From the NCBI RefSeq assembly GCF_023065955.2, contig NW_026622852.1, positions 10,771,423 through 10,835,422 on the forward strand: DNA of 64,000 nucleotides, in the 5' to 3' direction. The translations under genes and the position numbers were made by a program. Position 1 is the stretch's first letter. Every line of letters begins with the position of its first letter. The notes below the pieces were generated by a model. The model searched no databases. It saw nothing but the letters and a program-made list of their open reading frames with translations, and was not told the DNA's origin. Positions 10,676 to 24,260 of this stretch are shown here, one piece after another. This stretch comes from Ursus arctos. Its lineage: Eukaryota > Chordata > Mammalia > Carnivora > Ursidae.

Positions 10676-12760
10676 TATTGATTGTGCATAATTATTCAAT
10701 GCAACTGAAGGTGCTCTGCCTGATCATGAAATAGAGAGTGACAGCAGAAAACACACAAGCACTGTTCATAAAATCAACCCACAAAGCAAACTTTTCTGTC
10801 ATGCAATTGCAGTAATTAGAGTCACAGTTAGAGAAACAGATTTGAGTTTAATGTCATAGCAAACAACATGTAGACCACTGGGGCTCTGTGATCTAACATG
10901 CCTTCGCTACTGCTACTTTAACAACAATGGTCTATATGGAATGCAACTATTTAGCACATATTAGTATAAGATGTGAACTCTCGCTGTGCAACCCAGGGAA
11001 AATGCAAAAAAATGGTACCTGAATCCGTATTAAATAGTGACACCATAGGAAGGGATTAAGTACATTTTGTGAAATTTACCTCTTTGACACAAGCAGACAC
11101 GATACTGGCTTCAATGATGAAAATTCCTTTAAATGGGAGCTATTATATAACTTTCTGAATCAAAACGATGAAAAAAGGAGCTTTGCAGTCTGTGGCCCCA
11201 TTACTGAACTGTATTTTTCTCTCTTTAATGGCTGTATTTTAGTGTCATTTACTAATGGACACTCTCATAAGGTAGAGTTAAGGAAAAACAGTGATTGTTG
11301 TTTTTCTGAAAATTGATTGTAATCCTATGATTCAAAGTTTGAGTTAGACTTTAAGTATTTGACTTTTTATTATCTTGTTATAAGTGACGGTTATAGATAT
11401 TTAGAAAGTAAACATGTGATGGATTTAGATAGAATAAATGTGTAAAAATATTGTCTCTTAACATCCTCCTCTGATAGCAAAGGGAGCCCACAGAGAATAC
11501 ACATCAGTAATCACCAGACTATGTGTTGTTAAATATACATTAAAAAGCATTTCACACTTTCATTTTTGCTAGTAACTATGAGATTTGCCTGGAGGTAGGA
11601 CTTAAAAATCCTGCAATGTAATGTCAGGCAATCCATTTCAGCATGGGCTGGGAGAAATGTATTCAAACACTTAAATCATGACTCCATCATTTTCTAGGGC
11701 ACATTCTTCCTAACCAGGACAGGACACTTCCACAACCTCTGTGAATAATACTTGCCCCAACCTGCCTATCAATTTAAGAAAACATAAAAATCTTCTTAAA
11801 AAACAAAATTAGATACTTATTAATTACAAAGAGAAAAACCATAACATTATAATGGAGAAACCTAGCAGACACCACCTTAACCAAGTAACCAAAGTCAACA
11901 TCACCCGTGTTAAGTATCATCGTGTGCCTCCTGATATATACTGAGAAGGGCACATCATCTTTTTCTTGCCAAAAAATGTATAACCTCAATCTAAATCATG
12001 AGAAGATATCAGATAAACCAAAATTGAAGGGCATTCTACAAAACAGTGGCTAGTACTCTTCAAAGTGTAAACGTCAGTAAAGATTTTAAAAAAGGACCAA
12101 AGAATGGTTACAGTTCAGAGGGGACCAAGAAAACAGGACAGATAAATGTAATGTGAGAGTCTAGAGATACCATCCCAAAAAAAAGACCCTTAGTGGGAAA
12201 ACTGGCAAAATTTGAATAAAGTCTCTAGATCAGTTAATAGTATGGTACCAACCTTAATTTCTTAGTTTCATCAACTGTGCTGTGTTTACAAAGAACGCAT
12301 CGTGAGGGGAAGCAGGATAAAGGGAACTATGCTACTTTTGCGATGGAATATTCTGTCTCATAGACTGTTCCATTCAGCCCGGTGATATAAAATTCTCTCT
12401 GGAACACAACTGTATGGTCTGAACCATGACAACTGGTAAGGAGATACTTATCATTTATTTAAATTACTTTACAAAAAAGAAGCTCTAATAGTTACGTGCC
12501 ATTCCTCCTAAGGCTCACTCCAGCATTCTATTATTTTACACAAAGTATACGTGTGGGTATGTGCATGTGGGTGTCCATTCCTACGAAAAGGGTCCCTCTT
12601 TCATCTTGTAGATAACATGAGCCTTCAGATCAAACATCCTCATGCAGCTATCTGCTCAAAATACTTACATAATGATATGTATATATGGAGACTCTGGGTA
12701 ATCCTGGAGTCCTGCAACAGCCAGTTTTTAAAAAGAATCACTCAAAGCAATCGGTATCCC
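10676..12760. other. BNC2: Intronic DNA with no recognised repeat or gene
   Basis: Unique-looking AT-rich sequence immediately upstream of the exon. No interspersed repeat was recognised and the open frames are short and featureless. Confidence 0.5.
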
Positions 12761-12768
12761 TTACATCC

Positions 12769-12787
12769 TTTTTTTTTTTTTTTTTTT
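12769..12787. repeat. Poly-T run
   Basis: Roughly 19 T residues; could be the tail of an old minus-strand retroposon, but no body is recognisable on the right. Confidence 0.7.
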
Positions 12788-12844
12788 GGAATAGGGCAAA
12801 GCTAGGGGTAGTGTTGGTGTTATAGGTAAATAGAGAAATAAATT

Positions 12845-13005
12845 GTGATTTTGTATAGATTATCTCATTTGAACCTCATAATAGCTTCCAGAGCTCAGCA
12901 AATGTGTAACAGATGAGGGGCCAGGAGTGAAGGAAAGGGGGATGGTTGGCTGAGGTTGTCAAGATGCTAACTTGGGGTCTCGGACTCGAATCCAAAAATT
13001 TTGAC
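12845..13005 (-). repeat. MIR SINE remnant
   Basis: Minus orientation. 'attatctcatttgaacctcataatag' followed by 'aacagatgaggggccaggag' and 'tcggactcgaatcc' matches the reverse-complement MIR order. Confidence 0.6.
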
Positions 13006-13009
13006 TCTA

Positions 13010-16000
13010 AGTTCGTGGAGTGTAACGGCTGTCATCCATAATGCCATTTCCCAGGTGGGCACATTGAGTCTGTGACAATAAGGAATAGGACTTCTCCTGA
13101 ATAAGGCTGGTCTCTGGAGCACTGCAATGTCCTTTACACTGTTTTTCTTTTACCATCAAATCCACTCTCTTAATTGTTTTTATGGAAGCTTTTACTGTGG
13201 ATCGTTTCTCAGGCTGCAACGCGACCTGAGCAGCACAGTCGTTCCTTCCCAGGTAGCCTGCACCTAAGTCTGCATGTCGATAATGTACTTACACAGCTGG
13301 CGGCCTCTGGTATTAAAACAGCCCTCAGAAACCATAGCAACTGATCAAACCCACCTGAGGCATCTCCTTTCCATCCCCCTCCTATCTTGTCTCCCCCAAC
13401 AGAATGCAGCAGTCCCATATGGTTTCTCTTTTCTCCTGGCCCGCCACAGCGCCTGCCGCTCTTTCTAAAACCACTGCCTTTCAGACCTCTTTTAGTCTTG
13501 AGTAGCTGTCTCCACTAAAATGGAACTGTTACGTTAAACCACTTACTTCTGGTGGAAGAGGTCTAGGTAAGCAAGATTTAGAACTTTGCTGGTAGCCTGA
13601 ATCATAAAAGAGAAGCCTCATTTATAGTGGTAACAGAAACAGCAATTTATAGTTACATAGAAGGACAATGTAACATCTTTGCAAATAAATGTGCTTGGGA
13701 AACAGGACAAACATCCACATTACCCACTCAGACTGGGGTTCCCCTGACAGGGCACCTTCTGCATCTGGGTAATATTAAGCATCACAGAGTTATTTCCAAA
13801 GAAGCCACCATTCATATTTGATCAAGGGCATCTAGTATCATCATGCTCATAAACATAGCAACTGCAGAAAGAAAGAAGTTGACTTTCTTCTATAACATCA
13901 CCGGTCTGCAAGCACAATGCTAGGAATGGCTATCGGTTAGCACATCCTTGGATGAACTGGCTGAATGGGATTTGGAAGTCACCAAAGAGGAAAAAGGAAG
14001 GCCCGGGGTTCTTTTTTCCTGAAGATCTCAGCGACAGAGATAAGCACGCTCGGGTGCAGTGATTCTCAAAACAGTGGCTTGGGACTCCTGTGGTAAGGCA
14101 AGAATTTCCATGAGTGGTCTACATGCTATTGAAAAAGGACCACTGTCAATTTTTTTTTTTTTAAACCAGTCTACAAATAATTGAGAACAATCATTTAAAA
14201 GACTTCGAGACAATGTGACAACTGCTGCAGCAACAAAAAGTGTGATGATTTTTTATTAATTTCCTTTTATTTTATTTAAGTATTGGCTCAAAACTGATGG
14301 GGGGTGGGGGAGGGGGAACTGGTCCTTCCTCACAGATAATTCAAGAAGTACAAGATCTAAAATCTCGGCCCCCATGCCGTGTCAAATAAACTGTACCAGA
14401 GTGAGTAAAAGCTGTAAAAAGAGTTAGGCATTTTCACAGAATAAACATTAATAAAACAAAAATTCAGTCTGGTAGACCAGTATGAATGTCCTGACTGTTG
14501 ACCAACCCATACTGGGACATGGGTCTTGTGCAGGAATAATAAATCACAGCAGAGTGTGTAACTGGACTCTGTTCCTTCCCATTCCATTTTGCAGTCTGTA
14601 AGTCAGTTCCTTGAGGCCTTCCCATTTGTAACCAGAGTTCAGTGACCTTTAAACCTTTACATTGGAAATTGTTATTTACAAAATGAGGATAATAAGATTT
14701 ACTCTGTTAAGTGAAATGTAAGGTATTAGTATAAGTATTGATTTCTTGTGAAATAACCAGCTATACTATTAATTAAAAGATGAGTAAGCCCAAATAATCC
14801 TAACTTATAAACCAGTTTTACTGGGTTCAGAAAAAGTATAAAACACTTAAAATATTTACATGTAAGTATTTTAAATGAACAGACTTCCTTTTATTATTTT
14901 GCTGGAACTGGTGATTATCACTCAGTAGAAATCTGGTACCTGGTTCTCTATGGCTCTGCAGACTGCTTTTTAAAAATATTTTTTGTAGTAGAATCAACTG
15001 TTATGGTTTCAATGGTTTTATTTAAGCCCTTTCTTCACGTTAAAACACAGTATATGACTCATAGTTTTAAGATCAAAGTGAGGTTGGTTGGTTTTTCTTA
15101 CTTAAGGGAAAGGGACAGTAGAGAAGGAAAGGATGTAAAGAGATAGAGACCAGATAAGACACTTTAGGATAATGAGATTGTCAGGTGACCTCAGCCACAG
15201 ACCCCTTAGTCCAAGAAAGAACCCATCTGTGTTCATGGCAGGCCCCACCATGCCACAGCACAGAGGGAAAACAATACCTTTCTTTCTGTCCATGAATGTA
15301 AATGATGGAGGAACAGTGAACAGAGCAGAGATCTAGGATTTATTTGCTGTAGCATTATTCAAATTATTAAGAAATAAGCAAATAGTTTAACTCTAAAAAA
15401 GAGAGGCAGAGAATAGTTTAATTTTCTGTTCTTATTACGTGAACTTCTTGTCAGTCAAATTTAAGGCATATATTTTTAAAGATCCTAAAATGATTAGCTA
15501 AAAATACTTCCTCTTTGATATAATTTAAAAACTTTTAATTAAATGATACTGAGCTATAGAGAAGGCTGACCACCTAAAACAAAATCAGAGGTTCATGAGA
15601 TGTACTTTTTGATTTCATGCCTAGACTTGAAGTGCGCTATCTTAAATTATTCCAACGTAACCATGCTGGCAACTCATTTTCATGACCAGTTTCCCATTGG
15701 AATTTTCTATTTTTTATCCTTCAGGATTAATTCAAATATCAGGGCAAGAAGAATAGGGCTGGGTAGAAGGTAGAGAATTGTCAAATTTCAAGACAATGTA
15801 GGCTCGGTACTCTATCAGGTAAAATTTAACAGTAATTGTAGAGTTAACAGTTGATGAAACAATGCTATGAATCATAAATTTTACCTGGTTTTCTAGATGT
15901 TTAAGTCTTAAGGATAAATAAAGAATGGGAGAGCTATGTGATAGAATACACTGAGCACTTAAAAGGAATAAACTAGTGATACACAGTAAAAAACACGGAG

Positions 16001-16055
16001 GACTCTCAAAAGCACTAATGCTAAAAATGAAAGAAATGAGACTCAAAAGACTACC
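13010..16055. other. BNC2: Intronic DNA, mostly unrecognised
   Basis: No exon or clear young repeat. Near 14057 'gcagtgattctcaaaacagtggcttggga' resembles the terminal sequence of a hAT-type DNA transposon fossil, but I cannot trace the other end. Around 14680-14700 'ttacaaaatgaggataataag' may be a MIR scrap. Confidence 0.4.
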
Positions 16056-16059
16056 TGTT

Positions 16060-16320
16060 ACAATTCCCATCATGGAAATTCTGGCAAAGGTAAGACTATA
16101 GAGACAGAAGGGAGATCAGTGGATGCCAGGGGAGAGGGGCTGACTACAACTGGGGAACTTTTTGGGGTGATGGAAATGTTGTATATCATGACATGATATA
16201 GATGCTTAGATGATACAGATACATGACATGTATCAATGTTTACATGAATATATACACTTAAAATTGGTACATTTCATTGTATGCAAAAATATACCTCAAT
16301 GAAGTTGACTTAAAACATTA
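16060..16320 (+). repeat. L1M-type LINE-1 3' end
   Basis: The phrases 'gatcagtggatgccagggg', 'ggggtgatggaaatgttgtat', 'acacttaaaattggtacatttcattgtatg' and 'tacctcaatgaagttgacttaaaa' in this order match the 3' untranslated end of old mammalian L1 (L1M subfamilies), ending in a degraded A-rich tail. Only the 3' end is present (5'-truncated), as is usual. Confidence 0.75.
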
Positions 16321-19300
16321 AATCATGCAAATTGCATGAAGTCACACTCAGAACTCAACATTCATAAATTTCCCTATTTAGAGACCATCTTACTTCTTGT
16401 TTCCTGCATTGTTTTGTGACCAGAATAACAAACACACATGTCTCTCCCATCAGTAGGGTATGTAGTATAATCCACTGTGACATAGGGAGTAAACAAAAAA
16501 TTTCCTTTTTCTTTTTTTTAACTAAAAGATGATTCTTTGCTTATGTTTTATATGTGGCTTTACAGTAATATGTTACTAATTTAGAAACAGCTTTACATAT
16601 ATTAGGGTACAAGCTCATACATTTTTACTAATGGGGAGCATAGTCATAAAAACTGGAGACTGCTTCTCTGCCCAGTTAATACTGACGTGCGGCAGACATG
16701 CACTGTGTGCACGCACCTTCACGAATACTTTGGATGGTGTTGATGAGGAGCTGTCCGCTAATTCACCTTAGCTTGCCTCTGTCTGACTTTGTGCTGGATG
16801 CTTGGTTAGGTGGACATGTGTCAGGATGTGACCCAGAAATTAGGAAATATATCATCTAACTGCTGGGTCACCTCAGGAGCAAGCGATAGGCTCAGACCAT
16901 TATCTCCGATGATACGACCAGGGGCATTCCATCAACTTAATAGATGGGGTCTGGGAATGGAGAGATCATGGGTGCCACTTGTGAGTGCAGAGGGCAGGCT
17001 CTGAGGACTGAAGTAGCAGGAGTTTGAGGGAGATACTCTGTGGAAGGGAACCCTTTGAATATTACATGTGGTTCAAGAAAAAATTATAGAAGTCATAAAA
17101 CTTTCAGTCCTCTTTTATCCCTCTTCCCCACTAGTTACCTGTTTTAGGACTCAGATGGGCCCATATGTAACATGCAGATATTTCCCTTTAAATTGTCTTT
17201 CTAAAGTCAAGCCACTCTTAAAACTTTTCTCTTCAACCAAAAAGTTTAACTGGTCTGGGTGTTCTCCGCTTATATCACAGCCAATTTCCCCTCCCCCTTT
17301 TTGTTAAATTTTATCTATCTCTATAATTTATATGACTTGGCAATTCTAACTGTGCATGGGTCAAAGTTTTGTGTGTCTATGTGCCTGCATGTGTGTGTAT
17401 GTAAGCAGGCAAGAAGGGAAGAGGAATAAAAATGGTAAAAGAAAAAAATTATTGAAAGCAATAGATTCTGGGAAGTACTTAGGGAAATTTTTTAAGCAAT
17501 GTTGTGATAATTTCTGAGAAACACTTGAAATTATGTGGGAAAAGAACTTGGCATGCTTATTTGTTTTAGCAAATTTACATTTAAACACATATTTCTTGGA
17601 GGGCACTGACTGAGCAAGATGCATCACTAGCATATACAGTGTACACTGAAGCAGTCTGGGTGTGTAAGTAAACAAAATTATACCATTCTTTATTCACACA
17701 GAGCTCTTTTATGTGATTGTGCTTTTCCACTACTTTAGGCTAATGTTTCTAGGCCAGCTGAAACAACTGTAATATCTGTAGGCAGAATGAAACATACTCA
17801 TTTATACCATGATTGCACCAAATGGTTCAAATTAGACCTGATAAAAAAAAAAAAGGCAACGTTTGTTTTGGGTAATGAAAACCCTACTCCATTTCTATGA
17901 TTTGGAAATTTGTATTTTGCAGAGTTTCTAAGAGCATCGCTTTACCCTCAAAATATAAAGCTGACCAGTCACATCCTTGCTTCCTCCACTCCTCTCTAGG
18001 ACAAAGGTGTCCCAAGAGAAAGAATCAACAGGGTGTGGCACACACAGAAAAGAAAAACTTTTAACTAATAATAATCAAGACTGTACTTTGTTAACGTTTA
18101 TCCACATGAACATCCCCTTTGCAAAGAAAACAAATATGCTTTTCCTCATCAACCCAAGAACATCATTGTCATGAAATGAGCGTGCAAACATTAGAGCTAG
18201 GTATCGGCTTGCTGTGATTACAGAAGCTGGTGATCAATTCAGTATGTCCAGATTATAAAAACCTTGACCTGAAGTATCTTTCTGATTCTTCCTTTTTCTT
18301 CCCAAGGAGAAATGAATGCTACAGGAGGGTCTGCCATTGGTCAGTACGCTAGAGCTCTCAGAAAACTTTGCATTACAGAACTTTCAGTCAAAAGGAAAAC
18401 TTTATTAGTCCTTTGTTAGTAGATATGCTAACACTGAAGTCTCCTCTCCATAAACACTATTTGCACATAGGGATTGGCTTTAAAAAAGTTACTTATCATA
18501 CACATTTGCATGTACCGAAATATGCACATGTATATAGAGATACGACTACCATTCTTGGCTTACTCCTTCTGTACATGAACCTCATTATAAATTAGTCTTA
18601 TAACATTCAAAATGCTGGATTATGGGAAATGGTGGTACAGTGAGGTAAGGCATATCGAATTAATTGCAAAAAAAAAGGGACAAAGTCAAGGAATGCCTTT
18701 CCTCTGATAAAATTGGAAGTTTGATGAGCATGGCCCTTGATTGGAGTTGGTAGCAGAAGGAAAAAGCAACATGGTAATTTTCTGTAATCTTAGGTACTGG
18801 TGTTGACATTTTCCAACATATCAATCTCTACCCTTTTTCTGATCCACATTTGAAAATACTTTTCACCGAAAAAGGTACCTTTTAAGAGAAAAAAAAAATT
18901 CTTGAAAAATTGAACAATACGTCCTCCCAAACTGATCACCTCTCTAACCAAAATAACATTATCAAAATGCCAGGGTAGTAGTTTTAAATGGTTCTTATAA
19001 TTTTTAAAACATATTGTTTGACTTTTGATAAAAAATTCACTTTGCTATAGAATGTTTTTCATTATGGACCAGATAAGAATATATAATTTATAGAGAACTA
19101 CCGCTTTTTTTCCCCTTAGTCACAGTCTGTATAGCGTTTTTACTTTAAAAACTGTGATTATGATAGATCACTCGAGGGTTACAACACATTTAATCACAGA
19201 AGCTCCAACTAAGCTCTATTAAAGGCCTGTCAGGATTTCTTCTTTGTACCCAGGAATTTTAGCTTGTCTAGCTTAAAACAAGCCATACGCATTTCCTCTA

Positions 19301-21400
19301 TGGGCATTTGTTTGCAAATAAATAAAGCAGGTGCCTTGCTTTGCCATATATAAAAAAAAAAAATTCAGAGGCGTAAATTACTTTCTGTAATGTCTAGAAT
19401 TGCACTTCAAAGATTCAAAAAGTATTTTTCAAATTACCTAGCTCCATTGTAAATCAAACTTGAGAAATTTCTATAGACATGATACATTTTAATGTTTAAT
19501 AATAATCATTTAAGTTTCAAAATAGAGAATGTTAAACCCAGCCAATACTCCTAGTATACCAAACTCCCACATAAAATTACCTGTGAGTCCTTAACGTAAG
19601 CACAGAATATCTAACTCTGTACCTGTAAGCAAGAACAGAATTTGTATCCTAAAGTTTCAGATTTTTGATTTAACATCACTTATACATAGTCCAACTTAGA
19701 GGGATATAAAGAATGTAAGTAACACCTAAATTCCAGTCTTGGTTTTGACAGTGACCAGCTGTGTTGGCTGTCAGAGCACTAACACCCAGCTTTGGCATTC
19801 TCCTGTATAAGAAAGTCTTAGCAGACTTTCTAAGGCTTGCTACACCAACATTCCATTATTTGACTCTCAAATTGCATCACTTGACTATCTATGCCGAGAA
19901 TCTAGACACACATAAATAATTTTAATTAAAATCATTTTAAACTCTAGGCTAATATTTTTCCTTTTAACCAACTTGTATACAAATTATTTTTAGAATATAC
20001 ATATTCTAGATGCTTCTCTTGAAGCTTATGTCTGGGGCAGCTTGTCAGTGACATAATTAGAGGTACTCATTTTTCTGGATTAATTTTTACTCCTAGTCAA
20101 TTCAGTGATCAGTTCAAATGGAAACTTTGTCTGAAAACTAGGGAAACTGCTCAAAAAGTCCCTAAGATGCCATGGGAACCCCTCAAAATCCCATCACTTA
20201 GGGTGTGTGAGAACTCTGCAACCTGAGAATCAACCATTCCAAAATAAATGTGTACCTCCATAAAGCTGTGAGTAAATATCTGTGGTCTTCCAGCAGCTTT
20301 GTAGTTCCAAGGAAGAGCAGTGTTTGCACATAAGACTCTCCCTCCAATTAAACCCTTTAAATAGACACAAGTTATTCACTTGGGGATGATCACCGCTGAG
20401 ATGCTAGAGGTAAATCATTTTATCGTTCAGGACAGCAAAGGAACAGTTTGAAATCCTCAGAGATGACACTAGAAACAGGAGGAAGGAGAAGAAAGGTCCC
20501 TGAAAGTGGTCTTGTTTTCTTCTCCCCTCAGACATAAAGAGAAAGCCCGAGTCCTAGGACAGCTATAAATCTGCTTGCTTTGCAATAAACAGAACTTACC
20601 AGAGTCCTTTCTAACATTTTTGCTTTGAGGATGGCATTTTCACATTTACCTCTCTCTCTATAACCAAAGTTCTGCCACTGGGTTTGTAGAAAGCCTCCGT
20701 GTAGATCTAGGGGTCTGTGCTGGGGCTTTATATACTTAAATATAAGATTCTATTTCACATACTATGCTTTGAATTACTCCACAACTGGAGATGACTGAAC
20801 AACCCTAAGGAACTTTAACATATTCATTAGGATATGAGGGAGCAGGGGTAGAAAGGGACTGAGTGCTCACTAAGCAGTATTCCATAAAACAGCAAGGACT
20901 GAGTATTCTATAAAACACACGGAGGACGGAGTGTGTGATTGAACAGAAAGATGTATTGGGAGATTTAACTTTGTTCTTCTCTGGGTATAAGAACGGCAGT
21001 AGAACACAAAGATTAATTTCCTGCTTTAGCATTCATCAGGGAACAACACATTATTACTTGTAACACATACACAAGGCTGTTGATGGATATACTTTCCTTT
21101 GATTGCTCAGATTAAATGTGTTCCTATAAAAGGCACCCCCACACACGTGTATGTATAATTATAAATCTACGTATGCATTAACAGTTTCTGTATATTTATA
21201 AGCAGCTATCAAAGTAGATATTACACATTTTATTTGGCCACGAAGTCGAGGTGATTTGGGGTTGGTGGCTTCCTGAACAAATGCAGATCAAAAACAGAAT
21301 AATCAGAGTTAATAATCACTATAGGTTACCATAACAAAAAAACTCAGAAATTCAAAATAAAGGAGGATAAGAGAAGGAAGCATGCATTATAGAGCAAGGT
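16321..21400. other. BNC2: Intronic DNA with no clear repeat or gene
   Basis: Five kilobases of AT-rich unique-looking sequence. A very degraded MIR may lie near 19720-19850 ('gttttgacagtgaccagctgtgt'). Block 19100-19210 ('aaaactgtgattatgatagatcactcgag') looks constrained but the evidence is weak. Confidence 0.45.
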
Positions 21401-21419
21401 AATAACTGCGTCTGCATGC

Positions 21420-21975
21420 CTTAATACCCTCTTGTCCCAGCAGTCCTGACTTTCTAAGCAGCCCACTTCTCCACATTAACGGTAGTCATTTGGAGAGCAG
21501 CAAACGTGCCATTAGAAGCACTTTTACAAGTGTATATTCATCCACCAATTAGCTTAATGTGGCCGCTTTCTGCATATTTTCTATCCAGGCTTGCACAAAT
21601 CTTATTAATATTTCCCCCTAGCGCTTTGACAGATTACCTTGTCATTACGCATCCTGGAGCCTTTTAAACAATATGGGTAAACTACTGTTTGTGAGGTTAA
21701 TGACAATTATCCCCTAATTACTGCATAAGTCACTCAGTCCACTTTATCTCATAGGCAGGGTTCTGCTCTGTGTATCTGCCATTGTGTCACTGTAAATGAA
21801 TCTTGTATTGCTATGTTTATCTGCCACTGCCTTGTAAATTATACTGACAGAAGAATGAACAAATTACTGCATGTCATCACTTAAATACTGTTTCTGAAAT
21901 TAAAAAAAAAATGCTCCGACAGAGAGCTTCAATTGTGATTTTAGCAGGTCACAATTAGTAAAAACATATTTAATG
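21420..21975. promoter_or_regulatory. Candidate conserved developmental enhancer
   Basis: Repeat-free, non-coding, with clustered homeodomain-type cores: caattag at 21546, gacaattat at 21702, cctaatta at 21713 and acaattag at 21951. TALE-type tgacag sits at about 21628 and 21845. A short inverted pair, aattgtga at 21931 and tcacaatt at 21949, flanks a 10-base spacer. No repeat phrase is recognisable. The density of TAAT/ATTA cores with spaced TGACAG sites is typical of conserved intronic enhancers; function is inference. Confidence 0.45.
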
Positions 21976-22227
21976 TTTTAGGTTATATTTCAAGGCTGAT
22001 GGTGTGGAATTCAGTGGTGGCATCACAACAATGGCACTGAGGGTGAGTGGAAGGGGAAGAGAGAGGAGAAGGGTGCACACTGGACTACCAACACCAGCTC
22101 ACCCTCCTGAAGGCACTTCCTAGTATTTCACAGCTGATAGGGCATTCTTGAAGTACTTCTTACGATCTACCCATTCTAAAACAAATCCAGTGGGTTAGGA
22201 ATAAGCCATACTCCTCAGCTGGGATCA

Positions 22228-22254
22228 TTGTTTATTTACTTATTTATTTATTTA
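22228..22254. repeat. (TTTA)n short tandem repeat
   Basis: About six imperfect ttta/ctta units in tttatttacttatttatttatttagg. Confidence 0.75.
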
Positions 22255-22338
22255 GGTTACTTAGAACCAGTCCACACATAAAACACAGAATCTATGTAAT
22301 TGAGAACAGATAATGTAATAAAGGCCATAGGCTAAGCC

Positions 22339-22438
22339 AATTTCATTGATGCATTTTTAAACATTATTAAACAGGTTCAGAACACTGTTTCCAAAGCTGC
22401 ATTTGAAATTGTTTAACAATGTTTAAATCAATGAAATT
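22339..22438. repeat. Imperfect inverted repeat (long hairpin)
   Basis: Left arm 22339-22372 begins aatttcattgat and continues with a ttaaacattattaaaca block. Right arm 22411-22438 reads gtttaacaatgtttaaat then caatgaaatt, its reverse complement apart from a six-base insertion (gcattt) and a single mismatch. The loop is about 38 bases. It could be a small ancient MITE-type element or a conserved palindromic regulatory element; no family was recognised. Confidence 0.7.
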
Positions 22439-22439
22439 A

Positions 22440-23640
22440 GTTTAGTCCATTGCTCTATCAGGGTGACTACATCTGCTCTGATACAATTTACAGGGAACAC
22501 CGGACAATACGAGCATCTTTAAAAAAGAAAAGATTGCGTCAATTGCAAATAATCTGGAAATCTATGATTCTGCAGATTATTGGGTAAATAAACATTTGTG
22601 TGAGAACAGGCAGAAACATCTGGCTTCCTGAGATGCCTGCCATTTAATGAGCACACTAAAACATTTCGAAATGGGAAACATTCAAAACGTCTCCATTTAA
22701 ATGACACCAAGGTGGTTGATAACTGGCAAGCAGAAGTAACTGGGCCACACCAATCTGAAGGCCAGCTTTCAACGCTTAGTGAGTTGGGCGTGGAGAAAGC
22801 TTGCATCAAACCCCCCTATGACAGCCATGAGTTTGTAAGGGAGGGCTCACAGCACTGATGATAAGCTATCCAGTGGAAGCACACACGCACACATGCACGC
22901 ACGTACAGTACCTCTTGGTGTGCTTGCTGAGCAGGCTGGAAGAAAAAGCTGCAGCAAAAAGAAAGGAAAACATGAAAGCCAGAGTTGACAGGCCTCATGG
23001 ATTCTAAGCACAATCCCTAGGGCTCCCTTGGATCCCCAAAGAGTGATTTTAGTGTCTGTCCCTCATTCAGTCAATACAGCTTCAATCAACAAGTGCTGCA
23101 GGCAAAAATGAAAGTGCTCTACAATGTTCTTTTCTTTTTATGTGTTAGACCAAAGAGATCCCAGTTAGGACTGACATCACTGTGACAACCACTAAGGGGT
23201 TAAAATTTTTCCTGATTTTCATTTTTAACTGTTTGGGCTATCTATGGAGACAGAACTAAGGAAAGTGAATTTTTAAGCTACTGACTTTCTTTTAATATTG
23301 GGTTTTGTTGCCTCCCCCCCTTTTTTAAAAACTTGCTAATGGTATTGTCCATATGGTTGGGCATGGAGGGGGAGATAATACGCATTTAGGGGAGATAAGC
23401 TCTTGGTGTCACCTCAAAGAAAAGGAGCACAAATAGTATTTTCTTGAGTTTGTGAAGTTAGTGCTGTTTATAGGAAGGGACACAATTGTGAAGGATCAAT
23501 ACAAATGCCAAGAGGTACCTGGGTATAAGTTAACTGATGAAGACAGTCATTAAGAAAACAAATAGCGAGTTTCCCCAATCACCACTCTTTATGCATTTTC
23601 ATCAGATTTCTGAAAACTGAGACTAGGAATATTTCACTTC
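22440..23640. other. BNC2: Intronic DNA, no recognised gene
   Basis: Contains a degenerate CA/CG-rich patch at 22881-22908 (cacacacgcacacatgcacgcacg). Otherwise nothing recognised. Confidence 0.45.
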
Positions 23641-23649
23641 CCCTCCTAG

Positions 23650-24045
23650 CAACCTTGCACTTGTTCCCTACTATGCACAGAATAAATAATAAATTCCCAT
23701 ATTTGGCATTTGAAGTCCCCTCAATATAAACCCAACCTACCTTTCCAACATCATCTGCAAAGACCTCTAAAGCTCCAGCTACAAAGAGCTACTTGTCATA
23801 AATGATCCTGAGTATGGAAAAATCTTACCTGATTCTGAACCGCTCTCCGTTCTGCCTCTGTCATTCTCTTCCTTCAATGCCCAACTTAAATGAAGCTCTC
23901 TATGAAATGTTTCCTATGCCACCCTTTCTCCCTTCTCCCCATTCCCAGCAAGAATTACCTGCTCCTTCAGTGACTTGCTCATACTTCTCTGTCGTGTAGG
24001 TCTCTTTATCACAGGATTACTGTACTTTATATTCCCACTGCCCAG
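23650..24045 (+). repeat. L2 LINE remnant
   Basis: Plus orientation. The run 'ttctgcctctgtcattctcttccttcaatgcccaacttaaatgaagctc…gaaatgtttcc' follows the L2 3' region (…ctggaacgctcttcc…cttcaggtctcagcttaaatgtcacctcctcagagaggccttcc). Divergent and with vague edges. Confidence 0.6.
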
Positions 24046-24089
24046 ATGAATCCGTAGTGAATTAATTCATTAATACTATGAATGTAGGA

Positions 24090-24260
24090 GTTGGGGAAAA
24101 ATTTAGACATCATCTAGTGCTACCTTTATTACTGTACAGATGAAAAAATTAACAAAGAAGTATCTTACCCAAAGTCAGGAGGCTAAAATATGTGGCTGAC
24201 TTGGGACAAGCCACTGAGCTCCCCTGACCCAGTCTAGTACTTTTCTCCCAATACTATCTT
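24090..24260 (-). repeat. MIR-family SINE remnant
   Basis: Minus orientation: 'acatcatctagtgctacc…tacagatgaaaaaattaacaaag…acccaaagtcaggagg' parallels reverse-complement MIR (tacagatgaggaaactgaggc…cccaaggtcacacagc). Confidence 0.55.
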
